Shown here: positions 1-5,980 of the stretch, piece by piece
Position numbering within the stretch: position 1 is the stretch's first letter
How the letters are laid out: every line of letters starts with the position of its first letter
DNA from: Clostridia bacterium
GTDB taxonomy: Bacteria > Bacillota > Clostridia > Oscillospirales > CAG-272
Direction: 5' to 3'
Assembly (NCBI GenBank): GCA_017407375.1
Contig: JAFQWT010000057.1
Coordinates: forward strand, 1-8,103
DNA: 8,103 bases
Notes under the pieces: model-generated
What the model saw: the letters and a program-made list of their open reading frames with translations, nothing else
Told to the model about the DNA's origin: nothing
Databases searched by the model: none
Position numbers and translations under genes: made by a program

Positions 1-167
1 AAGCCCAGGAAAACGCATACTTTACCAACCCTGTCATTCCGAGCGATGTGGCCGACCCTTCTCTTATCCGCGTAGGAAATGATTATTATGCCACAGGAAC
101 CTCTTCTGAATGGGCCCCCCACTACCCCATTTTCCATTCTACCGACTTGGTCAACTGGAAACACGTC
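1..167 (+). CDS. GH43 glycosidase N-terminal fragment, broken at its 3' end
   Basis: The plus-strand frame starting at base 3 reads as the start of the mature part of a glycoside hydrolase family 43 enzyme (beta-xylosidase/arabinofuranosidase type). Visible are TNPVIPSD, then ADPSLIRVGNDYYA, where the Asp at 54-56 matches the family's catalytic general base, then a tryptophan-containing EWAP segment and HSTDLVNWK. The leading AQEN resembles the residue run just after a signal-peptide cleavage site, so the intact protein was probably secreted. Family members have over 300 residues; only about 55 are here. After about base 167 the same frame is only the antisense of the neighbouring phosphatase, so a 267-codon reading of this frame is not a real protein. 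Sequence style is Bacteroidetes-like and base composition is visibly more AT-rich than the rest. Most likely a foreign piece joined during assembly; a real transferred remnant is the alternative. Confidence 0.75.
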
Positions 168-728
168 CTCATAGACCACGGTGGTGATCGAGGCATTGGG
201 CGCCCAGTCGATCTCCGCCATGCGCTCGGGCGGGTAGCCGCGGAGGCGCGTCATCACGCTGCGGACGGGAGTGGCGTGGGTGCCGATGAGGACGGTCTCC
301 CCCCCATGGCGGGCGGCGATCTCGTCAAGCGCCTCCTTGACCCTGGCGGTGAGCTCGGTCACGCTCTCACCCCCCGTGGGGCGGGAAAGGCCGATGTTCG
401 TCTTCCAAAGGGCGCGGTCGGCGGGAAAGCGACGGGCGATCTCATCAAAGGTCACGCCCTCCCACTCCCCCGCAAAGATCTCACGGAGGCGCCTGTCGGG
501 GATGACGGCGAGGCCGTGCTCCCGCGCGGCGGGCAGGACGGTGTTCATAGCGCGGCAGAGGTCACTCGAATAGACGGCATCGAGGTGGACGGTACGCAGG
601 CGGACGGCCAGGGCCGCGGCCTGGCGCTCCCCAAGCTCGGTAAGCCCGAGGTCGGTATAGCCGAGAAAGGTCTCGGAGAGGTTGCCCTGACTTTGACCGT
701 GACGGACGATAAGAAGCGTGGTCTTCAT
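165..728 (-). CDS. Histidine phosphatase (phosphoglycerate mutase-like), C-terminus missing
   Basis: This minus-strand gene starts with ATG at 728-726 and reads as a histidine-phosphatase superfamily protein. The phosphoacceptor motif RHGQ has His10. Other family residues are Arg9, Arg59 in SSDLCRA, a candidate acid Glu83 in REIFAGEWEG, and His151 in IGTHATPVR. Such proteins remove phosphate from small phosphorylated compounds through a phosphohistidine intermediate in the cytosol; examples are cobC/gpmB-type phosphatases. The substrate cannot be told from sequence. About 188 codons are native; the frame then stays open into the antisense of the GH43 piece, without a family-like ending, so roughly the last 20 residues are lost at the junction. 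The start is supported by a GAAGGGAG ribosome site (rc of 735-742), 6 bases upstream, and a consensus promoter. It is transcribed divergently from the DUF5058 operon. Confidence 0.9.
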
Positions 729-756
729 AGCTTGCTCCCTTCTTTTTTCGTCCTTT

Positions 757-785
757 ATTGTACCGCTTGCCCCCCTTTTTGTCAA
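757..785 (-). promoter_or_regulatory. Sigma-A promoter of the histidine phosphatase
   Basis: On the minus strand a perfect TTGACA -35 (rc of 780-785) is followed after exactly 17 bases by TACAAT (rc of 757-762), one mismatch from the -10 consensus. The predicted start is near base 750, leaving a leader of about 20 bases that holds the ribosome site (735-742). No operator-like repeat was seen. Confidence 0.85.
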
Positions 786-823
786 GGAGCGGTGCGCTTT
801 TTTCTCTTTTTCTCGGTTTCCTC

Positions 824-852
824 TTTTCATTTTGATGCGTTTATGCTATAAT
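824..852 (+). promoter_or_regulatory. Sigma-A promoter of the DUF5058/M20/UPF0210 operon
   Basis: A perfect TATAAT -10 (847-852) is preceded by TGC (844-846), the extended -10 form. Seventeen bases upstream is TTTTCA (824-829), matching the -35 consensus at 4 of 6 positions. Predicted start is near 859, giving a leader of about 40 bases. A second TATAAT at 865-870 has no comparable -35 and is probably incidental. The same GCTATAATAAGC core is found in the tRNA promoter at 5507-5518. Confidence 0.75.
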
Positions 853-885
853 AAGCTGTATTTTTATAATACGATACCTTGAAAG

Positions 886-893
886 AAGGAGGG
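886..893 (+). promoter_or_regulatory. Ribosome binding site fixing a UUG start at 901
   Basis: AAGGAGGG lies 7 bases before the TTG at 901. The next in-frame ATG (937) has no such site and would cut into the first membrane helix, so the TTG is chosen as the start. Confidence 0.8.
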
Positions 894-900
894 AAAATCC

Positions 901-1641
901 TTGAACTTCTCTGTCAACCACCCCCTGCTCTTCGTCATGGTCGGCATCATCATTGCCGCCGTTATCGCGCAGTCGGTCTATTTCATGGTGCGCGCCTGGC
1001 GCCGCGCCCTTGTCCTCGGTATTCCGAAGGACAAGCTCAAAAAGATCGTGCGCTCCGCCGCGGTCTTTACGATCGCCCCCGCCGTTTCCATTGTGGTGGG
1101 CGTCATCATCCTTTCGAAAAACCTCGGTGTGGCGCTCCCCTGGCTCCGCCTCAGCGTGATCGGCTCACTCTCCTACGAGACGATCGCCGCGGAGCAGACC
1201 ATCAAGGCCTTTGGCACCGAGATCCCCGCCCTCACCGCCTCGCAATACGTGACGGTTGCACTGGTGATGACGGTCAGCATCCTTGTGGGCATCTGGCTGG
1301 CGCCCCTGCTCGGCAAAAAGATGCAGGCAGGCATGCTGACGCTGGAAAAGCGCGACAAAAAGTGGGCGGACATCTTCCAGAACTCGCTCTTCATGGGCAT
1401 GATCTCGGCCTTCCTTGGCTTCGTGTTCTGCGATTTTTCCTCGGTATTTAAGGGCCTGACGTACGGTCTTGTGCCGATCTGCGTTATGGCGGTGTCGGCG
1501 CTGACCACGATCCTTTGCGGACTGATCATGAAAAAGACGGGCTGGCGCTGGATCTCGGATTACGCCCTGCCCTTAAGTCTTGTGCTGGCTATGGCCGCCG
1601 CCATCCCGCTGACGGGCTGGCTCGGCACGGCGCCGGTTTGA
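901..1641 (+). CDS. DUF5058-family membrane protein, putative transporter subunit
   Basis: A 246-residue polytopic membrane protein with a UUG start. Hydrophobic segments lie at about 9-31, 52-71, 116-137, 160-177, 185-209 and 221-241, giving six likely helices. The conserved block PWLRLSVIGSLSYE (80-93), between helices 2 and 3, is what I recognise from the DUF5058 family, along with the basic stretch RAWRRAL...PKDKLKK after helix 1. The family has no assigned biochemical function. Its stop codon overlaps the AGGAGG of the next gene, which encodes another membrane protein, so the two are translationally coupled and probably form one complex. The downstream M20 hydrolase suggests the pair imports a substrate for it; that role is inference from context. 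It is the first gene of the operon. Family assignment is from memory and was not searched. Confidence 0.8.
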   Translation: MNFSVNHPLLFVMVGIIIAAVIAQSVYFMVRAWRRALVLGIPKDKLKKIVRSAAVFTIAPAVSIVVGVIILSKNLGVALPWLRLSVIGSLSYETIAAEQTIKAFGTEIPALTASQYVTVALVMTVSILVGIWLAPLLGKKMQAGMLTLEKRDKKWADIFQNSLFMGMISAFLGFVFCDFSSVFKGLTYGLVPICVMAVSALTTILCGLIMKKTGWRWISDYALPLSLVLAMAAAIPLTGWLGTAPV

Positions 1642-1652
1642 GGAGGTGCGAC

Positions 1653-2327
1653 ATGAAAAAATACAGTGAGCTTTCTTATATGGACAGCGTCCACCGCGAC
1701 GGTAAGATCTGGAACTTCAGCATGACGGGCATCCTCTTCCTCTTCCCCATCGTGGTCGGGCTCATCTTCTCCGCCACCCCCGACTGGACGGCCTTCCTTG
1801 GCGGTCTTGTGGCCGTGGCGCCCATGTACTGGGCGGTGGGCATCGTTGAGACCATCACCTATCTCCCCATGCTCGGCTCGGGCGGCACCTACCTCTCGTT
1901 TGTGACGGGCAACATCTCCAACCTTAAGCTCCCCTGCGCCCTCTCGGCGCTGGAGCAGGCCGACGTCAAGGCCAACTCCGAGGAGGGCGAGGTCATCTCG
2001 ACCATTGCCATTGCCACCTCCAGCATCGTGACGACGGTCATCGTCATCCTCGGCGTGATCCTTGCCATTCCGCTGACGCCGATCCTGACGGCGCCCATCC
2101 TTGACCCCGCCTTCGATCAGATCCTGCCTGCCCTCTTCGGCTCGCTGGGTGTGGCCTTTATCTCAAAGAGCTGGAAGATCGCCGTGGCGCCCGTGGCCCT
2201 GATGCTCATCCTCTTCATCACGATCCCCGCGCTGAACGCGGGCACCGTGGGCATCATGGTCCCCGTGAGTGCGCTCTTTACCATCGGAGTGTCGCGTATT
2301 CTTTACAAAAAGCATCTGCTTGACTGA
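1653..2327 (+). CDS. Six-helix membrane protein, partner of DUF5058
   Basis: A 224-residue protein. The start ATG at 1653 sits 6 bases after AGGAGG (1641-1646), which overlaps the previous stop; an upstream in-frame extension back to 1515 would overlap the DUF5058 gene and is rejected. Hydrophobic segments are at about 22-40, 48-66, 117-138, 156-172, 177-193 and 196-212. Between helices 2 and 3 is a glycine-rich, likely conserved loop, LPMLGSGGTYLSF followed by VTGNISNLKLPC (71-95), then an acidic hydrophilic stretch with EEGEVIST (110-117). I do not recognise a named family with confidence. I recall similar small membrane proteins encoded next to DUF5058 genes. Coupled translation and matching size argue for a two-subunit permease, with the glycine-rich loop a candidate substrate path. 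No ATPase or binding protein is encoded nearby. Confidence 0.8.
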   Translation: MKKYSELSYMDSVHRDGKIWNFSMTGILFLFPIVVGLIFSATPDWTAFLGGLVAVAPMYWAVGIVETITYLPMLGSGGTYLSFVTGNISNLKLPCALSALEQADVKANSEEGEVISTIAIATSSIVTTVIVILGVILAIPLTPILTAPILDPAFDQILPALFGSLGVAFISKSWKIAVAPVALMLILFITIPALNAGTVGIMVPVSALFTIGVSRILYKKHLLD

Positions 2328-2345
2328 TGCTTTGGGAGGTTTTTT

Positions 2346-3785
2346 GTGATCTACGTACTTATCGCACTTCTCTCACTGTTCGTCTTATTCCTTGCCGTTA
2401 TCCTCATTCGTGCGGCGCTCTTCCGCCCGAAGAAGCTTGTGGTGGCGGAGCCGACCCCCTGCGACTTTGACCGTGAGGCGGCGGCATCGGCCCTGCGTGA
2501 GCTGGTGCGCTGCCGCACCGTTTCCCGCTATCGGGCCGAGGAGGAGGACGATGGGGAATTTGAGCGCCTTGTCGCGCTGCTTCCCACGCTCTATCCGAGT
2601 GTTGCCGCGCACTGCACGCTCACCCGCTTTCCGGGGCGCGCCCTCCTTTACCGCTGGGAGGGGCGTGAGCGTGGGCCGGCCACGGTCCTGATGTCGCACT
2701 ACGACGTGGTCCCCGCCGACGAGGGCACCTGGCATCACCCGCCCTTTGACGGCGTTATGGAGAACGGCGTCCTCTGGGGGCGCGGCACCCTGGATACCAA
2801 GGCAACGATGAACGCCGCCCTCTTTGCCGCCAACACCCTGATGGAGCGCGGCTTTGTGCCCGAGCACGACGTGTACTTTGCCTTCTCTGGCAGTGAGGAG
2901 GTCAACGGTGAGGGGGCGCCCAACATTGTGGAGCATTTCCGCACCGAGGGGATCGAGGTCGCGCTTGTCCTTGATGAGGGCGGGGCGGTCGTCCACAACG
3001 TTTTCCCCGGGGTGACCACGCCCGCCGCCATGATCGGAACGGCCGAGAAGGGCATGATCGACCTTGAGTACCGCGTCCGCTCCTCGGGCGGGCACGCCTC
3101 CGCGCCCAAGCCGCACACCCCCATCGGGGAGCTGGCCCTGGCCTGCGCCGCCATTGAGGCCAAGCCGATGAAGATGCACATCCCGAAGCCGACGGGCGAG
3201 ATGTTTGACACGCTGGCGCGCCACTCGACCTTCCTTTACCGTGTGATCTTTGCCAACCTCTGGTGCTTCTCCCCCGTCCTCAACCTTCTGGCCAAGCGCT
3301 CGGGCGGTGAGATAAACGCCATGGTGCGGACCACGGTGGCCTTTACCCGCATGCAGGGGAGCAACGCCAACAACGTGCTGCCCGCCACGGCCACGATGGT
3401 CTCCAACATCCGCCTGAACCCTGCCGACACGGTGGACGGCACGATCGCGTATCTGCGCAAGACCGTGGATAACGACCGCGTGGAGCTGCGCCCCCTTGGC
3501 AGTAACGAGCCGAGCCGCATCTCGCGTGTGGACTGCGAGGGCTGGGAGAGGATCGCCGCGGCGGTCCGCTCGACCTGGCCCGGCACGATCGTGACCCCCT
3601 ACCTGATGGTGCAATGCTCGGACAGCCGCCACTGGGGCGTCATATCCGACCGCGTGTACCGCTTCTCCGCGATGGACCTTACGGCGGAGGACCGCCGCAC
3701 GATCCACGGGGTGAACGAGAGGATCCGCCTTGAGGTCATCGGGCGGAGCGTTGAGTTCTACCTCCGCCTGATCGGCACCTGCTGA
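2346..3785 (+). CDS. Membrane-anchored M20-family metallopeptidase (PM20D1-like)
   Basis: A 479-residue protein with a GUG start, 6 bases after GGGAGG (2334-2339). It has an N-terminal hydrophobic anchor (about 3-26) followed by a full M20 di-zinc hydrolase. Expected metal and catalytic residues are present: His118 and Asp120 in SHYDVVP, bridging Asp150 in GRGTLDTK, Glu184-Glu185 in SGSEEVNGEG, Asp210 in LVLDEGG, His250 in SSGGHASAP within the dimerisation insert, and His454 in IHGVNERI. M20 enzymes cleave peptide or N-acyl amide bonds; this shape resembles the carboxypeptidase S/PM20D1 branch, but substrate is unknown. No charge precedes the anchor while R22, R27, K29 and K30 follow it, which by the positive-inside rule places the enzyme domain in the cytosol; eight cysteines agree. 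It lies 18 bases after the putative permease pair, suggesting hydrolysis of what they import. Confidence 0.92.
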   Translation: MIYVLIALLSLFVLFLAVILIRAALFRPKKLVVAEPTPCDFDREAAASALRELVRCRTVSRYRAEEEDDGEFERLVALLPTLYPSVAAHCTLTRFPGRALLYRWEGRERGPATVLMSHYDVVPADEGTWHHPPFDGVMENGVLWGRGTLDTKATMNAALFAANTLMERGFVPEHDVYFAFSGSEEVNGEGAPNIVEHFRTEGIEVALVLDEGGAVVHNVFPGVTTPAAMIGTAEKGMIDLEYRVRSSGGHASAPKPHTPIGELALACAAIEAKPMKMHIPKPTGEMFDTLARHSTFLYRVIFANLWCFSPVLNLLAKRSGGEINAMVRTTVAFTRMQGSNANNVLPATATMVSNIRLNPADTVDGTIAYLRKTVDNDRVELRPLGSNEPSRISRVDCEGWERIAAAVRSTWPGTIVTPYLMVQCSDSRHWGVISDRVYRFSAMDLTAEDRRTIHGVNERIRLEVIGRSVEFYLRLIGTC

Positions 3786-3813
3786 CAAAACAAAATCCAA
3801 AGGAGATACCTAT

Positions 3814-4083
3814 ATGAAAGCCGTTATCACCGTTACGGGCAAGGACACTGTGGGCATCATTGCCGACGTTTCCGCCGTGTGCGCCAAGTCGGGTGCCAAC
3901 ATCATCGAGATCACGCAGAGCGTTCTTTCCGAATACTTTGCCATGATCATGCTGGTGGACATCGATGCGCTCAACTGCCCCTTCTCTACCTTTGCCGACA
4001 CGCTGGCCGCCCTCGGCCGTGACCGCGCCCTGGATATCCGCGCGGTGCACGAGGAGATCTTTGACGCGATGCACCGCATCTGA
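3814..4083 (+). CDS. ACT-domain protein, UPF0237 family
   Basis: An 89-residue single ACT domain. The start MKAVITVTGKDTVGIIADVS is typical of GcvR-like/UPF0237 ACT proteins, whose TGKDxxGI turn is the usual ligand-site region. Next come a helix and the NIIEITQSVL strand, then the FAMIMLVDI strand. ACT domains usually bind an amino acid or other small ligand, often as dimers, and regulate a partner; there is no attached catalytic domain here. The start is clear: AGGAG (3801-3805) lies 8 bases upstream. The next gene begins 12 bases after the stop and encodes a UPF0210 protein, a pairing I know as conserved in many Firmicutes. The likely job is to sense a ligand for, or form a complex with, that partner; no ligand can be named. 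Confidence 0.9.
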   Translation: MKAVITVTGKDTVGIIADVSAVCAKSGANIIEITQSVLSEYFAMIMLVDIDALNCPFSTFADTLAALGRDRALDIRAVHEEIFDAMHRI

Positions 4084-4095
4084 CGGAGGCCCCTC

Positions 4096-5454
4096 ATGCT
4101 GAACACACAGGACATTCTCGAAACCATACAGATGATCCGCGAGGAGAACCTCGACATCCGGACCATCACCATGGGCATCTCGCTCTACGACTGCGTGAGT
4201 GACGACCCCGACCGCCTTTGCACGCGCATCTACGACAAGATCACGCGGACGGCGGAGAACCTCGTCAAGACGGGTTGCGACATTGAGAAGGATTACGGGA
4301 TACCGATCGTCAACAAGCGCGTTTCGGTCACCCCCATCTCGCTGGTCGGCGGTGATGCCACGCCCGATACCTACCTGAAGATCGCGCATACCCTGCAAAG
4401 GGCGGCGGACACCGTGGGCATCAACTTCATCGGCGGCTTTTCCGCCCTGGTACAGAAGGGCATGACGAAGGGTGCCCGCGCCATGATCTCGGTGATCCCC
4501 GAGGCCCTGGCCGAGACCCGCCTCGTTTGCTCCTCGGTCAACGTGGCCTCGACCAAGGCGGGCATCAATATGGATGCCATCCGCCTGATGGGCGCCACCA
4601 TCAAGCGGGCCGCCTACCTCACGCGTGACGATAACTCCATCGGCTGTGCGAAGCTTGTGGTGTTTGCCAACGTGCCCGAGGACAACCCCTTTATGGCGGG
4701 CGCCTTCCACGGTGTCGGTGAAGCCGAGACCGTCATCAACGTGGGGGTTTCCGGCCCCGGCGTTGTCAGCTCCGCCATTGCCCGGGCGGGCGACTGCGAC
4801 CTCTCGGCCCTTGCCGAGCTTATCAAGCGCACGGCGTTCAAGATCACGCGCGTCGGTCAGTTGGTCGCCAATGAGGCCGCCACGCGCCTTGGTGTGCCCT
4901 TTGGCATCATTGACCTGTCGCTGGCGCCCACGCCCGCCATCGGTGACTCGGTGGCGAGGATCCTTGAGAATATGGGCCTTGAGTCCTGCGGCGCGCACGG
5001 CACCACCGCCGCCCTGGCCATGCTCAACGACGCCGTGAAGAAGGGCGGCGTAATGGCCTCCGGCCACGTGGGCGGGCTTTCGGGCGCGTTTATCCCCGTT
5101 TCGGAGGACGAGGGCATGATCGCCGCTGTGGAGCGCGGAGCGCTCTCGCTTGAGAAGCTGGAGGCCATGACCGCCGTCTGCTCGGTGGGGCTTGACATGA
5201 TCGCCGTTCCCGGCGACACGAGCGAGGAGGTCATCTGCGGTGTGATCGCCGACGAGATCTCGATCGGTGTTGCCAACACAAAAACGACGGCCGTCCGCCT
5301 CATCCCCGCCTACGGCAAGAGCGTTGGCGACAGTGTGGACTTTGGCGGCCTGCTCGGCACGGCGCCCATCATGCCCCTGCGCACCTACTCGCCCGCAAGG
5401 TTCATCCACCGCGGCGGACGCATCCCCGCGCCCATTCACAGTCTGAAGAACTGA
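4096..5454 (+). CDS. UPF0210 (PFL-fold) protein
   Basis: A 452-residue protein with the usual length of the UPF0210/COG2848 family. Recognisable parts are ENLDIRTITMGISLYDC at the N-terminus, the block around ANVPEDNPFMAGAFHGVGE and INVGVSGPG (about 190-223), CGAHGTTAALAML (about 298-310), and FGGLLGTAPIMPL near the C-terminus. Family structures are described as resembling pyruvate formate-lyase barrels, hence the name PFL family, but function is unknown. I see no RVxGY-type glycyl radical site at the C-terminus, so it is not predicted to be a radical enzyme. GGAGG at 4085-4089 precedes the ATG by 6 bases. It is the last gene of the operon. No convincing terminator follows before the tRNA promoter, so some transcripts may run on to the terminator at 5604-5639. 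Confidence 0.92.
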   Translation: MLNTQDILETIQMIREENLDIRTITMGISLYDCVSDDPDRLCTRIYDKITRTAENLVKTGCDIEKDYGIPIVNKRVSVTPISLVGGDATPDTYLKIAHTLQRAADTVGINFIGGFSALVQKGMTKGARAMISVIPEALAETRLVCSSVNVASTKAGINMDAIRLMGATIKRAAYLTRDDNSIGCAKLVVFANVPEDNPFMAGAFHGVGEAETVINVGVSGPGVVSSAIARAGDCDLSALAELIKRTAFKITRVGQLVANEAATRLGVPFGIIDLSLAPTPAIGDSVARILENMGLESCGAHGTTAALAMLNDAVKKGGVMASGHVGGLSGAFIPVSEDEGMIAAVERGALSLEKLEAMTAVCSVGLDMIAVPGDTSEEVICGVIADEISIGVANTKTTAVRLIPAYGKSVGDSVDFGGLLGTAPIMPLRTYSPARFIHRGGRIPAPIHSLKN

Positions 5455-5485
5455 CGTTAAAAATCCAAAATTTTTCCAAAAGGCA

Positions 5486-5514
5486 TTGACAAGCGGCCGC
5501 TTTTGCGCTATAAT
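5486..5514 (+). promoter_or_regulatory. Consensus sigma-A promoter of the tRNA-like gene
   Basis: A perfect TTGACA (5486-5491), a 17-base spacer and a perfect TATAAT (5509-5514) form a full-consensus promoter, as expected for stable RNA genes. Transcription should start near 5521, about 10 bases before the tRNA 5' end. The spacer holds a perfect 12-base palindrome, AAGCGGCCGCTT (5491-5502). Confidence 0.92.
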
Positions 5515-5530
5515 AAGCAAGCAAAGACTT

Positions 5531-5604
5531 GCAGATGTAGCTCAATGGCAGAGCGTCCGCTTCCCAAGCCGAACACGCGGGGTCGATTCCCGTCATCAGC
5601 TCCA
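5531..5604 (+). tRNA. tRNA-Gly (anticodon CCC), atypical, possibly a pseudo-tRNA
   Basis: A 74-base cloverleaf with encoded CCA (5602-5604). Acceptor strand GCAGATG is 5531-5537, D-arm stems GCTC/GAGC are 5540-5543 and 5551-5554, and the anticodon loop TTCCCAA is 5561-5567 with CCC at 5563-5565, decoding GGG (Gly). The T-stem pairs 5577-5581 with 5589-5593. Three positions break the normal pattern: an A3-A70 mismatch in the acceptor stem (5533 and 5598), a C29-C41 mismatch in the anticodon stem (5558 and 5570), and G instead of the near-universal T54 (5582). Position 54 normally pairs with A58 in the T-loop. With promoter and terminator intact, it is surely derived from a functional tRNA. It may be decayed, have a special role, or contain sequence errors. 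Confidence 0.85.
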
Positions 5605-5639
5605 AAAAAGAGGCCTCCCACACGGGAGGCCTCTTTTTT
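5604..5639 (+). terminator. Rho-independent terminator of the tRNA
   Basis: A perfect 16-bp inverted repeat, AAAAAAGAGGCCTCCC (5604-5619) and its complement (5624-5639), with an ACAC loop. It ends in T6 and begins in A6, so it can work on both strands. It starts at the last base of the CCA, so little 3' trailer is transcribed. Confidence 0.95.
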
Positions 5640-5649
5640 GGGCAGATAC

Positions 5650-5821
5650 GCGAGCCCGTCGCGCAGGCCAACGGTCAAGCGGTGCGGGTTCGCCTCTTCG
5701 CCGCAGAGCGCCGATAGCTTGCTGATCGGCGGCAAGGCGAAAGAGATTCGCCATAGGCGAAATTCCCGAGGTCTCCCCCCCTCTCAGTCGCGTTCCGCGA
5801 CAGCTCCCCCCAAGGGGGAGC
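5650..5821. repeat. Run of five hairpins in the intergenic region, likely dispersed repeat
   Basis: There is no convincing gene here. Adjacent inverted repeats pair as follows: 5650-5658 with 5685-5693 (9 bp, one G-T); 5694-5702 with 5736-5745 (one bulged A) enclosing 5709-5715 with 5725-5731; 5747-5752 with 5756-5761; 5787-5792 with 5796-5801; and 5803-5810 with 5814-5821. The last two hairpins, joined as CTCTCAGTCGC...AGCTCCCCC-CAA-GGGGGAGC, resemble an intergenic repeat I recall from gut Clostridia genomes, but I could not search for copies. A structured RNA is the alternative; no good promoter is seen on either strand between 5640 and 5900. Confidence 0.6.
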
Positions 5822-5851
5822 CATAATATCCACATGGTGCTTTTCTTTTCT

Positions 5852-5883
5852 GCGGAGACACCCTGCTCCGCGCGAAATTCCCG
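5852..5883. repeat. Second, partial copy of the intergenic repeat motif
   Basis: A hairpin (GCGGAG 5852-5857 with CTCCGC 5866-5871) is followed by GCGAAATTCCCG (5872-5883). The same 12 bases occur at 5757-5768 directly after another hairpin. In both copies a C-rich tract, then CTC(A/C)GTCGC-like sequence, follows (5771-5791 and 5886-5902). The rest of 5884-5940 shows no gene. Confidence 0.55.
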
Positions 5884-5943
5884 TTCCCCCCCTCTCCGTC
5901 GCACGCCTCACTCCGTGTACCGTTTTTGGGACACCGCTTTCGG

Positions 5944-5949
5944 TATACT
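5944..5949 (+). promoter_or_regulatory. Candidate -10 for the 66-residue ORF
   Basis: TATACT (5944-5949) matches the -10 consensus at 5 of 6 positions and lies 31 bases before the ATG at 5981. The -35 is poor: only T-rich TTTTTG at 5923-5928, spaced 15 bases. The ribosome site is the purine run GAAAGAGAGG (5963-5972). Confidence 0.45.
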
Positions 5950-5980
5950 GTTCTTGTAAGAAGAAAGAGAGGTACCACCT

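Noticed and set aside
48..851. A 267-codon plus-strand ORF starting in the GH43 fragment
   Set aside because: Only the first part (to about 167) is GH43-like. The rest is antisense to a phosphatase with complete catalytic motifs, plus its promoter region.
865..870. A second TATAAT upstream of the operon
   Set aside because: No acceptable -35 at 16-18 bases, and a better extended -10 promoter lies just upstream.
4096..5454. UPF0210 as a glycyl radical enzyme, because of its PFL-like fold name
   Set aside because: No RVxGY-type radical loop is visible near the C-terminus and no activase is encoded nearby.
5459..5475. AAAAAT/ATTTTT inverted repeat after the UPF0210 gene
   Set aside because: It is only 6 A/T pairs, too weak for a terminator stem.
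2385..5520. Two very long minus-strand ORFs (2385-3800 and 3736-5520) opposite the operon
   Set aside because: They are antisense to well-recognised M20, ACT and UPF0210 genes. Their composition (rich in Gly, Arg, Asp and His, no known motif) is typical of shadow frames in GC-rich DNA.
5402..5735. Several short ORFs on both strands overlapping the tRNA and its terminator
   Set aside because: They read through a tRNA and a terminator hairpin, and their start sites have no ribosome binding sites. This is a common artefact around tRNA genes.
5640..5980. CRISPR array or transposon in the repeat-rich region
   Set aside because: Repeat units are too few and unevenly spaced for CRISPR, and no transposase or paired terminal inverted repeats with target duplication are visible.
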